Origin: Algorimicrobium echini
GTDB taxonomy: Bacteria; Bacteroidota; Bacteroidia; Flavobacteriales; Flavobacteriaceae
Reading direction: 5' to 3'
DNA: 64,000 nucleotides
NCBI RefSeq assembly: GCF_900115185.1
Contig: NZ_FOVN01000004.1
Location: forward strand, 69,501-133,500
Shown: positions 25,603 through 35,794 of the stretch, piece after piece
Layout: every line of letters starts with the position of its first letter
Numbering within the stretch: position 1 is the stretch's first letter
Notes under the pieces: model-generated
What the model was told of the DNA's origin: nothing
Seen by the model: only the letters and a program-made list of their open reading frames with translations
Database searches by the model: none
Position numbers and translations under genes: made by a program

Positions 25603-25661
25603 TTTTTAATGTGTTTTTTAGTTTGGATAAAAGTGCTTTTTATTTGAGTTTTTATTTCAAA

Positions 25662-27812
25662 TTAAGAAATATAGTTCCAGATGTTCTTGTATTTACTCAT
25701 TTGTTGGTATGTAAATAAAATAGCTTGGTTATTGGGTTTAGATAAATTGGGGTCTGAGTTTAAAACGTGTTTAGCATAGTAGCGTGCTGTTTTTAAAATG
25801 TTACCATCTTTAACAATGTCGGCAATACGTAAATTTAGAACACCACTTTGTTGCGTACCCATAATGTCTCCTGGACCACGTAGTTTTAAGTCGACTTCTG
25901 CAATATCAAAACCGTCGTTGGTTCTGGTCATTGTTTCTAAACGCGTTTTGCTGTCGTTACTTAATTTATGGCTCGTCATGAGGATGCAATAACTCTGTTC
26001 GGCACCACGACCAACACGACCTCTTAATTGGTGAAGTTGCGAGAGCCCGAAGCGTTCCGCACTTTCAATAATCATAACAGAAGCATTTGGAACATTTACT
26101 CCCACTTCTATAACGGTTGTGGCAACCATAATTTGAGTTTCACCTTTTATAAAGCGCTGCATTTCAAAATCTTTATCGGCAGCTTTCATTTGGCCATGTA
26201 CAATGGAAATTTGATATTTTGGCATTGGAAAATCACGTGAAATACTTTCATAGCCATCCATTAAATCTTTGTAATCCATTTTTTCACTTTCTTGAATAAG
26301 TGGATAAACGATATAAATTTGTCGTCCTTTTTCAATTTCATCACGTATAAAACGGAAGACGTCTAACCTGTTTTTATCATAGCGATGTACCGTTTTTATA
26401 GCTTGTCTTCCTGGAGGTAATTCATCTATAACTGATATGTCCAAATCGCCATAAACAGACATCGCTAAAGTACGCGGAATAGGCGTGGCTGTCATAACTA
26501 AAACATGTGGTGGAATAGCGCCTTTTGGTTCATTATTTTCGGAGGATTGAGTAGGGCTTATTTTTGGTCCTTTGTGCCATAATTTGCTCCGTTGTTCTAC
26601 ACCAAACCGATGCTGTTCATCGATAATTGCGAGACCTAAATTCTTAAATTTCACCTTGTCTTCTAATAGGGCATGAGTGCCAATAAGTATTTGTAATTCG
26701 CCATTTTCTAACGCGTGATGAATTTCTTTTCTATTTGAAGTTTTGCTTGAGCCTGTTAGTATTTTTATACTGATATCTAATTGTTTACACCATTCAAGTA
26801 ATCCGTTATAGTGTTGTACTGACAAAATTTCAGTTGGAGCCATTAAACAGGCTTGAAAACCGTTGTCAAGTGCCATGAGCATTGACATGAAGGCTACAAT
26901 GGTCTTTCCAGAACCCACATCGCCTTGTAAAAGCCGGTTCATTTGTGCGTGGCTACCTAAATCTTGACGAATTTCTTTTAAAACACGTTTTTGTGCGTTG
27001 GTTAATTCAAAGGGTAAATAGGTCTCGTAAAAGGTGTTAAAATAGTTTCCAACTTTTTCAAAAGGAAGTCCTTTTATTTTTGATTTATGAATAAGGTTTT
27101 TTAAAATTAATTGGAGTTGAATATAGAATAATTCTTCAAATTTTAATCGGTATTGGGCACGAGCTAAAAGGTCTTGATTTTTCGGAAAATGGATATTGAA
27201 AAGTGCATCACTTTTTGAGATTAATTTCTGACTTTCTAAAAGTTCTGGTGATAAGGTTTCAATAAATCTGCCTTTGGTTTCAACAAACAATTGTTGCATT
27301 ATTTTATTAACCACACGATTCGTGATTCCCTTATTATTCAATTTTTCAGTAGATGGATAAATGGGCTGCATGGCCGAACGTAAACTGGTTTGGTGTTCCG
27401 TTAAAAGTTCCATTTCAGGATGTGGCATACTAAATTTGCCACCGTAGAAATTTGTTTTTCCAAAAATAACATAAGGTGTTTGAAGCTTTAAACTGTCGCG
27501 AATCCATTTTTGCCCACGAAACCAAACCAATTCCATAGTACCAGTTTCATCTTGAAATGTGGCGACTAATCGTTTACCGCGTTTTTGGGCAATCTCCTCA
27601 AACTTTATCAGTTTTCCAATTACTTGGACTTCAGCGTTGTTTTGCTGTAGTTCGTTTATCTTGAAGTATTTGGTTCGGTCTAAATACCGATTTGGAAATA
27701 AATTTATTAAGTCTTGATAGGTATGAATACCGAGTTCTTTCCGAAGTAAATCAGCACGATTAGGACCAACGCCTTTGAGGTAATCGATGGGAGTTTGTAA
27801 ATGGGTATTCAT
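25662..27812 (-). CDS. recG: ATP-dependent DNA helicase RecG
   Basis: The 716-residue helicase remodels stalled replication forks and branched DNA. The N-terminal wedge OB domain (about residues 60-150), the helicase motifs LLQGDVGSGKT (motif I), AIIDEQHRFGV (DEQH, motif II), LVMTATPIPRTLAM (motif III), MVATTVIEVGVNVPNA and LHQLRGRVGRG (motif VI), and the TRIP-type C-terminal sequence follow in order. Length fits. It starts divergently from the aminopeptidase gene. Confidence 0.96.
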   Translation of the reverse strand: MNTHLQTPIDYLKGVGPNRADLLRKELGIHTYQDLINLFPNRYLDRTKYFKINELQQNNAEVQVIGKLIKFEEIAQKRGKRLVATFQDETGTMELVWFRGQKWIRDSLKLQTPYVIFGKTNFYGGKFSMPHPEMELLTEHQTSLRSAMQPIYPSTEKLNNKGITNRVVNKIMQQLFVETKGRFIETLSPELLESQKLISKSDALFNIHFPKNQDLLARAQYRLKFEELFYIQLQLILKNLIHKSKIKGLPFEKVGNYFNTFYETYLPFELTNAQKRVLKEIRQDLGSHAQMNRLLQGDVGSGKTIVAFMSMLMALDNGFQACLMAPTEILSVQHYNGLLEWCKQLDISIKILTGSSKTSNRKEIHHALENGELQILIGTHALLEDKVKFKNLGLAIIDEQHRFGVEQRSKLWHKGPKISPTQSSENNEPKGAIPPHVLVMTATPIPRTLAMSVYGDLDISVIDELPPGRQAIKTVHRYDKNRLDVFRFIRDEIEKGRQIYIVYPLIQESEKMDYKDLMDGYESISRDFPMPKYQISIVHGQMKAADKDFEMQRFIKGETQIMVATTVIEVGVNVPNASVMIIESAERFGLSQLHQLRGRVGRGAEQSYCILMTSHKLSNDSKTRLETMTRTNDGFDIAEVDLKLRGPGDIMGTQQSGVLNLRIADIVKDGNILKTARYYAKHVLNSDPNLSKPNNQAILFTYQQMSKYKNIWNYIS

Positions 27813-27893
27813 AAAAGCGAATTTAAGTCATTTCAATCAATTCATAAAATGCAAATTTTTGTATTTTGGAGCAGTATTTGCTTAAATTATGCT

Positions 27894-29897
27894 ATGAAAT
27901 ATGTATTTGTTCTTTTAGGTTTTTTATTCAGCAGTATTGTTTTTTCGCAACAAACAGATTTTGTGGATTTTAAACAGATTCAAGCACGCATTGTGCCAGA
28001 TGTTTCCACTAAAAGTGTTTCGGGAAATCTCACCATTATTTTTGATGTTTTAAAATCTACTGATTCTATTTTTTTAGATGCTCAAAACATCACATTTTCT
28101 AATGTGCTGTTGAATGGAAGCACAATTACCTATAAGAATGATGGAAAAAAGCTCATTTTATTTAATCTTTTTAAAGTTTCAAAAGAAAATATTGTAACGT
28201 TTCAATATACGGCTACACCAAAAAAAGCATTGTATTTTGTTGGTTGGGATAACGACGCTCCAAATCAAGTCTGGACACAAGGGCAAGGTAAATACACCAG
28301 TAATTGGTTGCCAAGTATAGATGATATGAATGATAAAATAGAATTTGATTTAACCGTTGAATTCGATTCAAACTTTAGCGTTATTTCAAATGGAAAACTA
28401 ATTGATAAGCAGATTAATGGTGCTAACACTATTTGGAGTTATAATATGAATCAACCAATGGCTAGTTATTTAGTGGCTTTAGCTATTGGAAAATATGATA
28501 AAAATGAAGACCTATCAGGAAGTGGCATTCCGTTAGAAATGTATTATTATCCTGAAGATTCTCTTAAGGTAGAACCAACCTACAGATATACCAAGCAAAT
28601 GTTTCATTTTTTAGAAACTGAAATTGGTGTTCCATATCCATGGCAAAATTATAAGCAAGTTCCTGTTCATGATTTTTTGTATTCCGGTATGGAAAATACA
28701 GGAACTACCATTTTTGCAGATTCGTTTGTCATAGATTCTATTGCGTTTAACGACAGAAATTATGTAAATGTTAATGCGCACGAATTAGCACATCAATGGT
28801 TTGGGAACTTGGTTACAGAAACCTCTGGAACACATCATTGGTTGCAAGAAGGTTTTGCTACGTATTATGCACTATTAGTTGAGCAGGATGTTTTTGGCGA
28901 GAATTATTACTATATGCGTTTGTATGAATACGCTCAAGAACTATTAGAGCAAGATAGTCGTAATGAAGGAACTTCTTTGTTGAATCCGAAATCCAGTAGC
29001 GCTACCTTTTATAAAAAAGGGGCTTGGGTTTTACACGCCTTACGCGAAAAAATAGGTAATGAGGCGTTTAAAACAGCCGTTAAAAACTATTTACAAATCT
29101 ATCAGTTTAAAAACGTAGAAACAACCAACTTTATTCAAGAAGTTGAAAAGGTAAGTGGTCAAAATCTAGATGCTTTTGTGGCTATTTGGTTGGAGGCAGA
29201 TACATTTCCATATAATGTAGCTATGGCAAGTTTGGAGCAATTGGAATATATGCAGGAATTTCTCATGGCGGATTGCGAAGCTAAAAACGCTAAATGCGAT
29301 TATTACCTAATTGCACCATTGTCTGCTGAAGCAAAAGCTAAAATTGTTGCTCAAGTACCAGAACTGATTTCAGGAGATGTTTTTAATGAGGGTTTAAAAG
29401 TGCGTCAAGCCATTGCTAAAAACCTTGTAAAAATTCCACTAACATTAAAGTCGAAATATGAATCGCTATTGACTGATAAATCTTACATTACGATAGAATC
29501 TGCGCTTTATAATTTATGGGTTAATTTTCCAGAGAACCGCGCAGACTATTTAAATAAGACAAAATCAATAGTTGGGTTGCCCGATAAAAATGTACGTTTG
29601 TTATGGTTGGTTTTGGCGCTTTCTACGCCAGATTATGAAGCCGAAAACAAAAAGCTTTTTTTTGATGAGTTAGTAGCATATACATCGGCAGATTATGGCT
29701 TCGAAGTACGTCAAGGTGCATTTTCGTATCTAAATGCTTTACAGGTATTTCCAGAAACCGCTATTGTAAACTTAATAGAGGCTACCAATCATCATAGTTG
29801 GCAATTTAAATCGTTTGCTAAAAATGTATTAAATCAGTTGTCAAACACAGAAGAATATGAGCTTATTATACAGCGATTAACTAAAAAAAATCAATAA
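27894..29897 (+). CDS. M1 family aminopeptidase, exported
   Basis: The 667-residue protein has a signal peptide (about residues 1-19, ending SIVFSQ) and an M1 gluzincin domain with all key residues: GMEN exopeptidase motif (265-268), zinc ligands H296 and H300 in HELAH, and E319 in WLQEGFATYY. A C-terminal helical repeat region follows. An in-frame ATG at 27801 would add 31 residues ahead of the signal peptide and overlap recG, so 27894 is chosen. It is followed after two bases by the first patatin gene, suggesting one operon. It would trim peptides in the periplasm or outside. Confidence 0.92.
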   Translation: MKYVFVLLGFLFSSIVFSQQTDFVDFKQIQARIVPDVSTKSVSGNLTIIFDVLKSTDSIFLDAQNITFSNVLLNGSTITYKNDGKKLILFNLFKVSKENIVTFQYTATPKKALYFVGWDNDAPNQVWTQGQGKYTSNWLPSIDDMNDKIEFDLTVEFDSNFSVISNGKLIDKQINGANTIWSYNMNQPMASYLVALAIGKYDKNEDLSGSGIPLEMYYYPEDSLKVEPTYRYTKQMFHFLETEIGVPYPWQNYKQVPVHDFLYSGMENTGTTIFADSFVIDSIAFNDRNYVNVNAHELAHQWFGNLVTETSGTHHWLQEGFATYYALLVEQDVFGENYYYMRLYEYAQELLEQDSRNEGTSLLNPKSSSATFYKKGAWVLHALREKIGNEAFKTAVKNYLQIYQFKNVETTNFIQEVEKVSGQNLDAFVAIWLEADTFPYNVAMASLEQLEYMQEFLMADCEAKNAKCDYYLIAPLSAEAKAKIVAQVPELISGDVFNEGLKVRQAIAKNLVKIPLTLKSKYESLLTDKSYITIESALYNLWVNFPENRADYLNKTKSIVGLPDKNVRLLWLVLALSTPDYEAENKKLFFDELVAYTSADYGFEVRQGAFSYLNALQVFPETAIVNLIEATNHHSWQFKSFAKNVLNQLSNTEEYELIIQRLTKKNQ

Positions 29898-29899
29898 AT

Positions 29900-30823
29900 A
29901 TGCGAGCTTTAGTTATTTCAGGAGGAGGAAGTAAAGGTGCATTTGCAGGAGGAGTGGCACAATATTTAATTGAAGAAAAAGGACATGAATATGATTTGCT
30001 TATAGGTACCTCAACAGGGAGTTTGCTCGTATCGCATTTAGGGTTGAAAAATGTCGAGAAAATAAAAAACGTATATACCAATGTCAATCAACATGCTATT
30101 TTTAATCGTCGTCCATTCACCATCAAGAAGAAAAAAGGGGTTGAAACTATTGGGATTAATCACTTTAATGTCCTTCGAAATTTGTTGCGTGGTAGTAAGA
30201 CGTTCGGCGAAAGTCACCATTTAAAGAAATTGATACAGAAAACACTTTCTGAAAGCGAGTTTGATATTTTAAAAGCATCACAGAAAGATGTGGTGGTAAC
30301 GGTTTCAAATTTATCCTTAAACCAAGTGGAATATAAGTCGATTAACGATTTTACATACGATGAATTTTGCGAATGGATTTGGATTTCGTGCAATTACACG
30401 CCTTTTATGACATTGGTTAAAAAGGATGGTTGTGAGTATGCTGATGGTGGTTTAGGTTCTATGGTTCCTATAGAAGAAGCTATTAAGCGTGGTGCAACAA
30501 CGGTGGATGCTATTATTTTACAAACAGAAGTAACAGCTTTTAATAGAATGCCATCTATTAATGCTTTTTCTTTACTTACTAATATGTTTGCGTTTATGTT
30601 AGATAGAATTGAAAGTCAAAATGTGCGAATAGGTAAGTTTGTTGCAAATAATCAGAATGCGATTATCAATTTTTATTACACACCAACTGTTTTAACAACC
30701 AACTCGCTTGTTTTTGATAAGGAAAAAATGACCAAATGGTGGCAAAGTGGTTTTGAATTTGCTAAATATAAAAACCAAGAAACAAGCCCGTTAGAAATAG
30801 AAACCGAAACGAAACCAGAATAA
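29900..30823 (+). CDS. Patatin-like phospholipase, copy 1
   Basis: This 307-residue protein is a cytosolic patatin-type lipid hydrolase. The oxyanion loop SGGGSKGAFAGG (residues 7-18), the nucleophile elbow GTSTG (Ser38) and the Asp of the catalytic dyad in ADGGLG (Asp182) are all present. The C-terminal third ends in KMTKWWQSGFEFAK. It begins two bases after the aminopeptidase stop and overlaps copy 2 by one base (TAATG). The substrate is unknown. Confidence 0.88.
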   Translation: MRALVISGGGSKGAFAGGVAQYLIEEKGHEYDLLIGTSTGSLLVSHLGLKNVEKIKNVYTNVNQHAIFNRRPFTIKKKKGVETIGINHFNVLRNLLRGSKTFGESHHLKKLIQKTLSESEFDILKASQKDVVVTVSNLSLNQVEYKSINDFTYDEFCEWIWISCNYTPFMTLVKKDGCEYADGGLGSMVPIEEAIKRGATTVDAIILQTEVTAFNRMPSINAFSLLTNMFAFMLDRIESQNVRIGKFVANNQNAIINFYYTPTVLTTNSLVFDKEKMTKWWQSGFEFAKYKNQETSPLEIETETKPE

Positions 30824-31716
30824 TGAAAGCATTAGTTATATCAGGAGGAGGAAGTAAAGGTGCATATGCAGGAGGTGTAGCACAATATTTAATGGAGGAA
30901 AAGGGTAAAACGTATGATATGTTTTTAGGAACTTCTACTGGAAGTTTATTAATCCCGCATTTGGCATTAGGAGATATTCCAAAGCTTTATGACATGTACA
31001 CGAATGTGCAGCAGCATGATATTTTTAGCGTTAGTCCGTTTGTTCAACGTAAAAAAGGCGATAGGGAGTATGTGTCTATTGATTTTGTGAATTCTATCTG
31101 GCAGTTTATTCGCAGAAAAAGAACCTTTGGAGAAAGTAAAGCGTTAAGGCGCCATATTAAGCGAAATTTTACTAAAGATGAGTATCTTAAAATCCGATCT
31201 GAAAAAAAAGACGTTGTTGCCACGGTTTCCAATTTATCTAAAAATTCGGTGGAATATAAGTCGATTAATGATTGTACTTATGATGAATTTTGTAATTGGA
31301 TTTGGATTTCCTGTAATTATATTCCGTTTATGTCTATTACAAAAGTCAACGGATTTGAGTATGCTGATGGCGGTTTAGGATGTGTGGTGCCAATTCGGGA
31401 AGCCATAAATAGAGGTGCTACAGAAGTGGATGCCATTATTTTAGAAGCTGAAAATATTGAACATAAAAAAGTGCTTGGGAAAAATCCATTTTCATTAATG
31501 ATTAATCTATTTGGGCATTTATTAAATCAGGTGGAACGGAATGATATTCTTATTGGTAAGTTAGCTGCTAAAAATAGAGGTGTAAAGCTTAACTTGTATT
31601 ACACACCATCCAGTTTAACAGAAAATTCCTTAATATTTAGTAAGCGACTCATGACCAAATGGTGGCAGCAAGGTTATGAGTATGCAGAAAAACGGCATAC
31701 AAATTTTAAGGAATAA
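30823..31716 (+). CDS. Patatin-like phospholipase, copy 2
   Basis: This 297-residue protein is a tandem paralogue of the gene before it. The active-site residues sit at the same positions (GGGSKGAYAGG, Ser38 in GTSTG, Asp182 in ADGGLG), with no gap needed between the copies up to residue 185. Over residues 130-170, 35 of 41 residues are identical. The TAATG junction suggests translational coupling. Both copies keep full catalytic dyads, so neither looks like a pseudogene. No clear terminator follows. Confidence 0.88.
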   Translation: MKALVISGGGSKGAYAGGVAQYLMEEKGKTYDMFLGTSTGSLLIPHLALGDIPKLYDMYTNVQQHDIFSVSPFVQRKKGDREYVSIDFVNSIWQFIRRKRTFGESKALRRHIKRNFTKDEYLKIRSEKKDVVATVSNLSKNSVEYKSINDCTYDEFCNWIWISCNYIPFMSITKVNGFEYADGGLGCVVPIREAINRGATEVDAIILEAENIEHKKVLGKNPFSLMINLFGHLLNQVERNDILIGKLAAKNRGVKLNLYYTPSSLTENSLIFSKRLMTKWWQQGYEYAEKRHTNFKE

Positions 31717-31956
31717 AGTTGTTTTAAGACGTTATAATATGTGAAGTTAGTTTATTTTTTTATCGGCCTTTATTTATTAACTATATGGCTTTTGGTAAGT
31801 TTAAATTTTTTACAAAATTGTTATGTAGTCTATTTCTTGTGTTGCTAAAAAGCACTTAATATAACATGTTTATAAAATAAGGAGCAATGAATAATTATCA
31901 AAGGGACGTTGTATTTCTCATTTTAAATGTTTTACAACGCCTCTTACAATAATTAT
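31717..31956. other. Intergenic region after the second patatin gene
   Basis: These 240 bases are AT-rich. I see no small ORF with coding character and no RNA. A weak stem (CGTTGTA near 31908 and TACAACG near 31933) could be a poor terminator for the converging transcripts. Confidence 0.4.
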
Positions 31957-32478
31957 CTACCACATTTCGGCAACTTCCTGTTTAATAAATGATAAAGCGG
32001 CATCACTAGGCGCACGCTTTTCCATCATTTCTGTTAGGACTACTTCACGTAGTTTGTTGGCAGAGTCTGTTTTTTCTAGCAAGGCAGCTTTTCTAATAAG
32101 TTGCATAGTGGCGTTTTTTGCTGCTGTAATAATATTCCAACAATCGTCCGTCAAATATATTTGCTGGGATAAGTTGTGTTCAAATTCTTGCTCAATACTT
32201 TGAATTAATAACGATTCATAATCTTCCTTATTGGCAGAAAGTGGAGCCACACGAATTAGTAATTTTGATGGTGTAATGCGTTCTAAAAAAAGTGCCATTC
32301 GCTCATAAGCTTGTAAACGGATAGGCATGGTGTTGGCTTGCATGTCTTTATGTAATAAAAATCGGCGTCTCCCATCTTCATTTTTGGTATGTTCTTTAAA
32401 AAAGTAATAGGCAATCATTCCTGTGATAACTGTTGGAACGGCATATAAAAAAAGTTCAAATAATTTTTCAATCTCCAT
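31957..32478 (-). CDS. DUF7935-like membrane-anchored protein
   Basis: The 173-residue protein has one N-terminal transmembrane helix (about residues 8-26, LFLYAVPTVITGMIAYYFF) and a cytosolic helical domain with the flavobacterial pattern RRRFLLHKDMQANTMPIRLQAYERMALFLERITP. Function is unknown. A longer frame opens at 32541 but overlaps the upstream GltB-like gene; the ATG at 32478 leaves a 20-base gap. It appears to be co-transcribed with that gene. The DUF name is a tentative recognition. Confidence 0.68.
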   Translation of the reverse strand: MEIEKLFELFLYAVPTVITGMIAYYFFKEHTKNEDGRRRFLLHKDMQANTMPIRLQAYERMALFLERITPSKLLIRVAPLSANKEDYESLLIQSIEQEFEHNLSQQIYLTDDCWNIITAAKNATMQLIRKAALLEKTDSANKLREVVLTEMMEKRAPSDAALSFIKQEVAEMW

Positions 32479-32498
32479 CTTAATAGGTATTCTGTTTA

Positions 32499-34070
32499 TT
32501 AATTTTCTAATTTGTTTATGTGACCGCCCAAATATATACAATCTTTTAATTCCTGCATACCGTTAAAAGGAACTGTTGTTTTGTTGTACATGTATGTTCT
32601 GTCCAATTCTTTGGTTAAATTATGATCGTCAACATTTACAGCCACATCACTCATTTTAAATTGGCAAGGGTGTTCGTAGCCTGCAGCATGGGTTATTTCA
32701 ATAAATTCTTTTCTGAATGTTTTAAAATATTGGCCTAATCTTTCTGACTTTAGTGTTGGGTCTATACCACTTTGTAGCCATTTGTTTTGTGTAGCAACAC
32801 CACTTGGGCACCTATTAGTATGGCACACTTGGGCTTGAATACAACCAATACTCATCATAGCTTCGCGAGCCACGTTAATGCAATCGGCTCCCATGGCAAA
32901 TGCCATAGCAGCTTTTGCAGGGAAACCTAACTTGCCACTTCCAATAAAAACAATCCGCTCGGTAATATTTCTATTTTTAAACACTTTATATAAATCACTA
33001 AATCCATAAACCCATGGTAAAGATACATGGTCCGCAAAGCTAGGAGGTGCAGCGCCTGTTCCGCCTTCGCCACCATCAACTGTTATAAAATCTGGACCTT
33101 TTCCAGTCTTTACCATTAAATCGGCAAGTTCTTCCCACTGGTCTAGTTTTCCAATAGCTGCTTTAATACCTACAGGTAGCCCTGTAGCTTCTGCAATTTG
33201 CTCTATGAACTCTAACATTTCTGAAACGTTTGAAAACGCAGAGTGATTAGGAGGAGAGAGGACGTCTTTTCCTAACGGAACGCTTCGTATGTCTGATATT
33301 TCTTGTGTGATTTTAGCTCCAGGTAAAACACCTCCTTTTCCTGGTTTGGCACCTTGTGAAAGCTTAATCTCAATAGCTTTTACAAACGGGTTTTTATTAA
33401 CTAATGCCACTAATTTTTCTAAAGAAAACGTGCCATCATCATTACGAACACCAAAATATCCAGTGCCAAAATGAAATATAACATCGCCTCCATGAGAGTG
33501 ATATGGTGATAAACCACCTTCTCCTGTGTTATGATAGGCATGAGCAATTTTTATGCCTTTATTCATTGATTCTACAGCTTTAGCAGATAACGAACCAAAA
33601 CTCATAGCACTTACATTAATAACAGAAGCGGGTCTAAACGGTTTTCTACGATTGTTATGGAGGCCCATAACTTTGGCGCATGGTAAAAATGTGTTGTCCG
33701 TTGCGTTGGGATGGTTGTCTGAAACTTTATAAGGCATCATGGCATTATTAATAAAAATATGCTGATGGGCATAAATGTCTCGATCGGTTCCAAAACCTTC
33801 ATAGTTGTTTTCGTGTTTTGCCGAGGCGTATATCCAACTGCGTTCTATACGATTAAATGGTAATTCTTCCCTATTATTGGCAACTAAATACTGTCTTAAT
33901 TCAGGGCCAATTTTCTCCAACATATATCTAAAATGACCAATTATAGGGAAGTTATGACTAATAGTGTGTCGCTTTTGTAAAAACACATCGCGAATAGCAA
34001 TTAAAGTTAAAGCAATTAAGATCCACATCCACCAAGATATATTGGCCAAAAAATCAAGGAAAGCATTCAT
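32499..34070 (-). CDS. FMN-binding glutamate synthase family protein (GltB-like)
   Basis: The 523-residue protein starts with a transmembrane helix (residues about 10-27) and continues as a TIM-barrel domain like the FMN/3Fe-4S part of glutamate synthase: VINVSAMSFGSLSAKAVESMNKG, GEGGLSPYH, IEIKLSQGAKPGKGGVLPGAKI, the FMN strand FITVDGGEGGTGAAP, and the cysteine cluster near C-I-Q-A-Q-V-C-H-T-N-R-C-P, which fits a 3Fe-4S site. It lacks the amidotransferase domain, so it is not a complete glutamate synthase; related archaeal-type proteins are also annotated this way. The electron donor is unknown. Confidence 0.88.
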   Translation of the reverse strand: MNAFLDFLANISWWMWILIALTLIAIRDVFLQKRHTISHNFPIIGHFRYMLEKIGPELRQYLVANNREELPFNRIERSWIYASAKHENNYEGFGTDRDIYAHQHIFINNAMMPYKVSDNHPNATDNTFLPCAKVMGLHNNRRKPFRPASVINVSAMSFGSLSAKAVESMNKGIKIAHAYHNTGEGGLSPYHSHGGDVIFHFGTGYFGVRNDDGTFSLEKLVALVNKNPFVKAIEIKLSQGAKPGKGGVLPGAKITQEISDIRSVPLGKDVLSPPNHSAFSNVSEMLEFIEQIAEATGLPVGIKAAIGKLDQWEELADLMVKTGKGPDFITVDGGEGGTGAAPPSFADHVSLPWVYGFSDLYKVFKNRNITERIVFIGSGKLGFPAKAAMAFAMGADCINVAREAMMSIGCIQAQVCHTNRCPSGVATQNKWLQSGIDPTLKSERLGQYFKTFRKEFIEITHAAGYEHPCQFKMSDVAVNVDDHNLTKELDRTYMYNKTTVPFNGMQELKDCIYLGGHINKLEN

Positions 34071-34120
34071 AGATTTAAATTTTTAGGTAAATATATTTAA
34101 AATTAATCTTAAAAATTAGA

Positions 34121-34128
34121 TATCTTTA
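34121..34128 (+). promoter_or_regulatory. Possible -7 element of the AsmA-like gene
   Basis: TATCTTTA is one mismatch from TAnnTTTG and ends four bases before the ATG at 34133. If used, the transcript would be leaderless or start inside the first codon. Confidence 0.3.
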
Positions 34129-34132
34129 TGAA

Positions 34133-35692
34133 ATGGGCAATACTGGAAAAAAGTGGTTAAAAATAGGCTTGGGAATATTAATTGGCGTTTTTATAATGTT
34201 GTTTATTGCGCAATGGTATATAAAAAACAAACTAACAAGCTATATTGAAAACGACCTTCCAAAAACCATGAAAGTCTCCTATTCGGATTTAAGTGTTAAT
34301 ATTTTTTCAGGTAGTCTGGAGGTTAATGAGCTTCAATTTTTTAGAATAGGCCAAACTACTAATGATACGCTAATGCAGTTGAAACTACATCAGTTATTAG
34401 TTAAAAATGTTGGCTACTGGAGTTATTTGGTGAAAAATACAATTCATGTTTCAGATGTTGCATTAGAGAATCCAACTGTTTACTACAACCACAATCCTAA
34501 AGTTCAAAAATCAGCTTATAAATCGGAATCCAATAATTCGTTTGAAAAAACGGTAATTGTGGATGGTTTTAATATGGAAAATGGGCATATTAATATGTAC
34601 AACTTGGAAACAGATTCCTTAATGCTTCATGTGAAAAACACCCATTTTTCATTGAAAAATATTCGTTTTGATGCAAAGACACAAAAACAAAAAATTCCAA
34701 TAGCTTATAACGGTTTGCATTTGATGTTTGATAGTTTGTTTTTTAGAATGAGTGATTACGATGACTTAAGAATAGGAAAATCTGAAATTGAGAATAAGCA
34801 AATTAACTTGCAAGATGTAACCATAAAAACAAAATACGCTAAAAAAGAATTATCTCGTATTATCCCTAAAGAGCGTGACCATTATAATATAAGAATGGCA
34901 TCCATAGAGCTAAACGAATTTGATTATGGTTTCCGTCAGGATTCCATCCTTCAAATTAAAAGTCCACAGGTTTTGATAACCGAAATTGATGCAGACATTT
35001 ATCGTGATAAACTGGTGGCCGACGATATGTCTATCAAGCCACTTTACAGTAAAATGTTACGCGATTTGAAGTTTGATTTAGCAATTGATGAGGTTAAAAT
35101 TGTAGATACCAAAATTAGTTATTCGGAAAAAGTAAAGGCAGACCGTCAAGCCGGAACGGTTAATTTTAACGATTTTCAAGCCATAATCAAAAATGTCAGT
35201 AATACCTATGTGTCACCAGCCAAAACAACATTGGATATACGTACAGAGTTCATGAATCATGCTCCATTGCATGCTAATTGGGAGTTTGATGTAAATAATA
35301 TGCAGGATAGGTTTTTATTTCAGGCTGAAATAGATTTATTGAAAGCCTCCTATTTAAATACATTTTTACAACCTAATTTAAACGTCCGTTTGGAAGGCGA
35401 ATTGGAAAAAACCTATCTAACAATTGATGGTAACGACAACTCATCGCAAATTGATTTCAAAACGAAATATGAAAATTTTGATGTGGTAGTGCTTCGCGAA
35501 GATGGAAAAGAGAAGAATAAATTTTTATCGGATGTAGTCAATATTTTTGTTTCCAAAAATAGTAACAAACGAAAATCTCAATTTGTAGAAGTAACCAAAC
35601 AAGGAGTTGAAAGAAATAAAAATCAATCCGTTTTCAATTATATCTGGATTAATACACGAGCAGGTTTGCTTAAAGCCATGACGTTTGAGTAG
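34133..35692 (+). CDS. AsmA/DUF748-like membrane-anchored protein
   Basis: The 519-residue protein has one N-terminal transmembrane helix (about residues 8-27) followed by a long periplasmic beta-rich region of AsmA-like repeats (VSYSDLSVNIFSGSLEVNELQF, ISELNEFDYGFRQDSILQIKSPQVLITEIDADIY, AKTTLDIRTEFMNHAPLHANWEFD). Related proteins form long hydrophobic grooves that move lipids to the outer membrane; that role is inferred here. No signal cleavage site is apparent, so it stays anchored in the inner membrane. It stands alone between divergent and co-directional genes. Confidence 0.7.
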   Translation: MGNTGKKWLKIGLGILIGVFIMLFIAQWYIKNKLTSYIENDLPKTMKVSYSDLSVNIFSGSLEVNELQFFRIGQTTNDTLMQLKLHQLLVKNVGYWSYLVKNTIHVSDVALENPTVYYNHNPKVQKSAYKSESNNSFEKTVIVDGFNMENGHINMYNLETDSLMLHVKNTHFSLKNIRFDAKTQKQKIPIAYNGLHLMFDSLFFRMSDYDDLRIGKSEIENKQINLQDVTIKTKYAKKELSRIIPKERDHYNIRMASIELNEFDYGFRQDSILQIKSPQVLITEIDADIYRDKLVADDMSIKPLYSKMLRDLKFDLAIDEVKIVDTKISYSEKVKADRQAGTVNFNDFQAIIKNVSNTYVSPAKTTLDIRTEFMNHAPLHANWEFDVNNMQDRFLFQAEIDLLKASYLNTFLQPNLNVRLEGELEKTYLTIDGNDNSSQIDFKTKYENFDVVVLREDGKEKNKFLSDVVNIFVSKNSNKRKSQFVEVTKQGVERNKNQSVFNYIWINTRAGLLKAMTFE

Positions 35693-35794
35693 GATTCCCA
35701 CTTTTCTATTAAAATTTGTTTATAATTAATCATATATCCGACTGCCTAAACGGCTAACAATAGTTATTTTTACACTTTAAAAAATTATAGAAGT

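Noticed and set aside
27801-27893. Longer start for the M1 aminopeptidase
   Set aside because: It would overlap recG and put 31 residues in front of the signal peptide.
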